In this document: positions 62,034 through 64,000 of the stretch, piece after piece | How positions within the stretch are numbered: the stretch's first letter is position 1 | Layout: each line of letters starts with the position of its first letter | From: Salvator merianae | Lineage: Eukaryota; Chordata; Lepidosauria; Squamata; Teiidae | DNA length: 64,000 nt | Assembly: GCA_003586115.2 (NCBI GenBank) | Contig: QVOM02000103.1 | Span: 6,798,770 to 6,862,769, forward strand | Reading direction: 5' to 3' | Notes under the pieces: model-generated | Databases searched by the model: none | Told to the model about the DNA's origin: nothing | The model's input: the letters and a program-made list of their open reading frames with translations, nothing else | Program-made: the position numbers and the translations under genes

Positions 62034-62391
62034 AAAGCGATATGTTTAGTGCTTATACAATGTCACCTTGTTATAGACTGTAACATTTTACCCAAAGAGA
62101 CAAACGTCTAATGTTTCTGTCAAGAAACTACTGTGGGCATGCAATCTATCCCTCATCCTCTTGACGGACAGTAGTTTTCCTACTAGCTAGAAGCTAATAC
62201 AAATTATTTCAGATATTCCCTGGTGTATGTAAGATTTAAATTGGGCCAAAATGCTTTCTTCTAGTAAATACCCAAAATGTCGATGAAGGTGGCAGACAGC
62301 TACTTTGTTCATATTTTTAATGTTCTCTGTTGTACCATCAAAGACAAGAATATAGTTGTTTCTGGTATGTTTTTCCTGGTATAATGCCTCA

Positions 62392-62849
62392 GGGCCTGTT
62401 CACACTCTGCAACCTAGAATGGTATAACAATACAATTCTAGTCTGTTCAAGACCCCATGGTGTGGCGGCTATCCACACTGCGAAGGCTGGAATAGCCCTG
62501 TACTGGGCCTCCAATGCTCAAAGTGCAGATGGCCACCCTGACTGCAATGACAGCAGCTGTGGCAACGTCTGGCCATTGCCATGGTGATCAGGGACATGAT
62601 GTACAACTGTACAGCCACAGCTGCATCATGCCACCCACTTGCAGTGTTCACACCTGAAAAGGGTGCAAACGCTGCTGTCCAGGAGCAACCAAGCTGCTCC
62701 TGGTCAACCTGTGGACAACAATATTATTGTCTAGAGCTAGTAGTGTTCAAAAGCTGCTATAGCCACTCCTGGATACTGTGGCAGCAGCGTCATGTGAACA
62801 CACCTGGTGAGTGTCTGATTACTCACTATGGGTAAAATGCACACAGACC
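62392..62849. mobile_element. Fold-back MITE family, copy B
   Basis: It starts gggcctgttcacactctgc, nearly the terminus of the copy at 29982, and ends near aaatgcacacagacc (reverse complement ggtctgtgtgcattt). It holds the decayed subterminal hairpin (ctagaatggtataacaatac ...), and the interior blocks gccattgccatggtgatcag, gtacaactgtacagccacag and ctgctcctggtcaacctgtg also found, reversed, in the first copy. Its length of about 458 bp is close to the 454 bp of that copy. No coding capacity. Confidence 0.65.
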
Positions 62850-64000
62850 ATAGTTTGTTTCCTGCAAAGCAGTGTTATCTGCAATTAATTGCAACTGATG
62901 GGAAAAGAGGTTAGGGGAATCATGGCGGCCCCACCTACCAATATAAATCAGTTAGGCCACAGAGAAGGGACACAGTATAACAATGAGAGTCAATAGCTCT
63001 GCAAGTTCAGTGTTCACAATATTGGAGGGAAGTCATATTTTACAACTGTGCAAGAGCAAAAACATGCAATATCACCCTGTGTTACATAAGCAGCCTTTTA
63101 CTGTCTGTGTGAGAGGAAAACCATAACACTCAAAAGTGCACTGTAGTAGTGGTGACTGTATCTTTTTCTGACAATATTCACACACACTCTTACTAATGCA
63201 AAGATCATGCTTCTGTGTGCTACTTTACAAAGCAGAGAAGGCAGAAACCATGGCTAAGCAGTTATGAGTTTTAGACTTGGGTGTAAATTCTGATCCTTTC
63301 ACGCTTACAGAACAAGAAGGTGTCTATGGGCCTCTCTTCTGCATACTGGTGTGAAATAAGAGAGGCTCCTACTACTACTAGTAAGCTCCATCTGCACAGA
63401 GCAGAGTGTAGACCAGTCTAGAGCACCCAAAATAGCTTCCTAATCTGGTTCACTGATAGACCTTGGTTTTGTAGTCTAACAGAGTATTAGGGGATGGTAT
63501 ACTGAACCACAGAGACATGCAGATGGCATGCCTCCATGGTCCAGTATATCATGGGGAAACATTTTGGTGGTGCAATAAAGTGCATTGCCAAAATGGGTTC
63601 CCCAGGAACTCTATTCTGGCCTTTGGAGCATTCAGAGCCCTCCCTGCACCAGCTTCCAAGATGGCACAGCGGCTGATGTGGAACAGGCTGTCCCAGAGCA
63701 GATGGCCTTATTCTGCACCAGGAGCAATCTGTCCCAACTTAGAAATGATTGCTTCTCTTGGTGTGGAACAACCTGCCATATACCAGGATACATATGTGTG
63801 GAAATGAAGTCTGTTTGTGTGGAGTAGTACTTCCTCTAAAGAAGAATGTTTATAGATGGGTGCCATTTATTCAAGATTGCCATTTGTTGTTCATAGGAGT
63901 AATAAATCTTTATTGCAGGAGGAACTACTGCCAGCAGCAGTTAAGGAAGCTGTGCTATGCCTACTCTTTTAAGAGGAGTTCTCTAGTATTAAATACCTAT
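62850..64000. other. Intergenic, unassigned
   Basis: Moderate G+C with short frames on both strands (for example 63517-63807) but no domain I recognise. The 63480-63830 part has gene-like composition yet no matching splice context. It may be further DNA-element relics. Confidence 0.4.

Larger units (their letters stand above)
60680..62390. other. Intergenic, nothing recognised
   Basis: Apart from the G run at 61261 and the CA tract at 61990 I see no gene or classifiable repeat. Confidence 0.5.

Noticed and set aside
1..64000. CRISPR arrays, operons, prokaryotic regulatory sites
   Set aside because: The DNA is vertebrate; the tandem repeats found are microsatellites without unique spacers.

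Overview
The window is vertebrate nuclear DNA and, from its repeats, most likely from a squamate reptile (lizard or gecko type). It is AT-rich, has long introns with GT-AG splice sites, and carries degraded CR1, L2 and L1 LINEs, tRNA-derived SINEs, TIR-bounded DNA elements and many (CA)n, (GGA)n and (GAAA)n microsatellites. No bacterial, phage or organellar feature was seen. The species call is inference from repeat content only.

One protein-coding gene is clear: TAPT1 (transmembrane anterior posterior transformation 1), on the + strand. Thirteen coding exons, corresponding to human exons 2 to 14, run from 5416 to the TAA at 43970-43972. Spliced together they keep one open frame of 500 complete codons plus one split first codon. 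Human TAPT1 is 567 residues, so only the N-terminal ~66 residues (exon 1) are missing; they must lie left of position 1. The 3' UTR probably ends near 45655, after an AATAAA at 45635.

Layout: 1-5415 is the 3' part of intron 1, with an L1 ORF1 relic, a G/GGA tract, a GAAA tract and a SINE. Intron 2 (5547-13039) holds two L2 pieces, one with a dead reverse transcriptase, and three copies of an unclassified repeat family begin here and continue past exon 3. Intron 3 (10.5 kb) holds a SINE and a perfect 22-bp palindrome. Intron 4 has a degraded retroelement-like block. Intron 5 has an old CR1 relic. Intron 7 has a 454-bp fold-back DNA element with a perfect 19-bp hairpin. Intron 10 has two CR1 3' ends on the minus strand. 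Downstream of TAPT1 (45.7-64 kb) there is no recognisable gene: a CR1 with its catalytic segment deleted, a possible LTR, a CpG-rich hAT-type MITE with a perfect 8-bp target-site duplication, a second TIR element, two more members of the fold-back family, and SINE and microsatellite sequence. In human the next gene on this side is PROM1; it was not seen and may start beyond the window.

No new multi-gene system was found. The most interesting signals are the three-copy fold-back family (29982, 57394, 62392), the CpG-rich hAT MITE that imitates a promoter CpG island (50988-51245), and the weak GTATCC donor of TAPT1 exon 5 with an open read-through.
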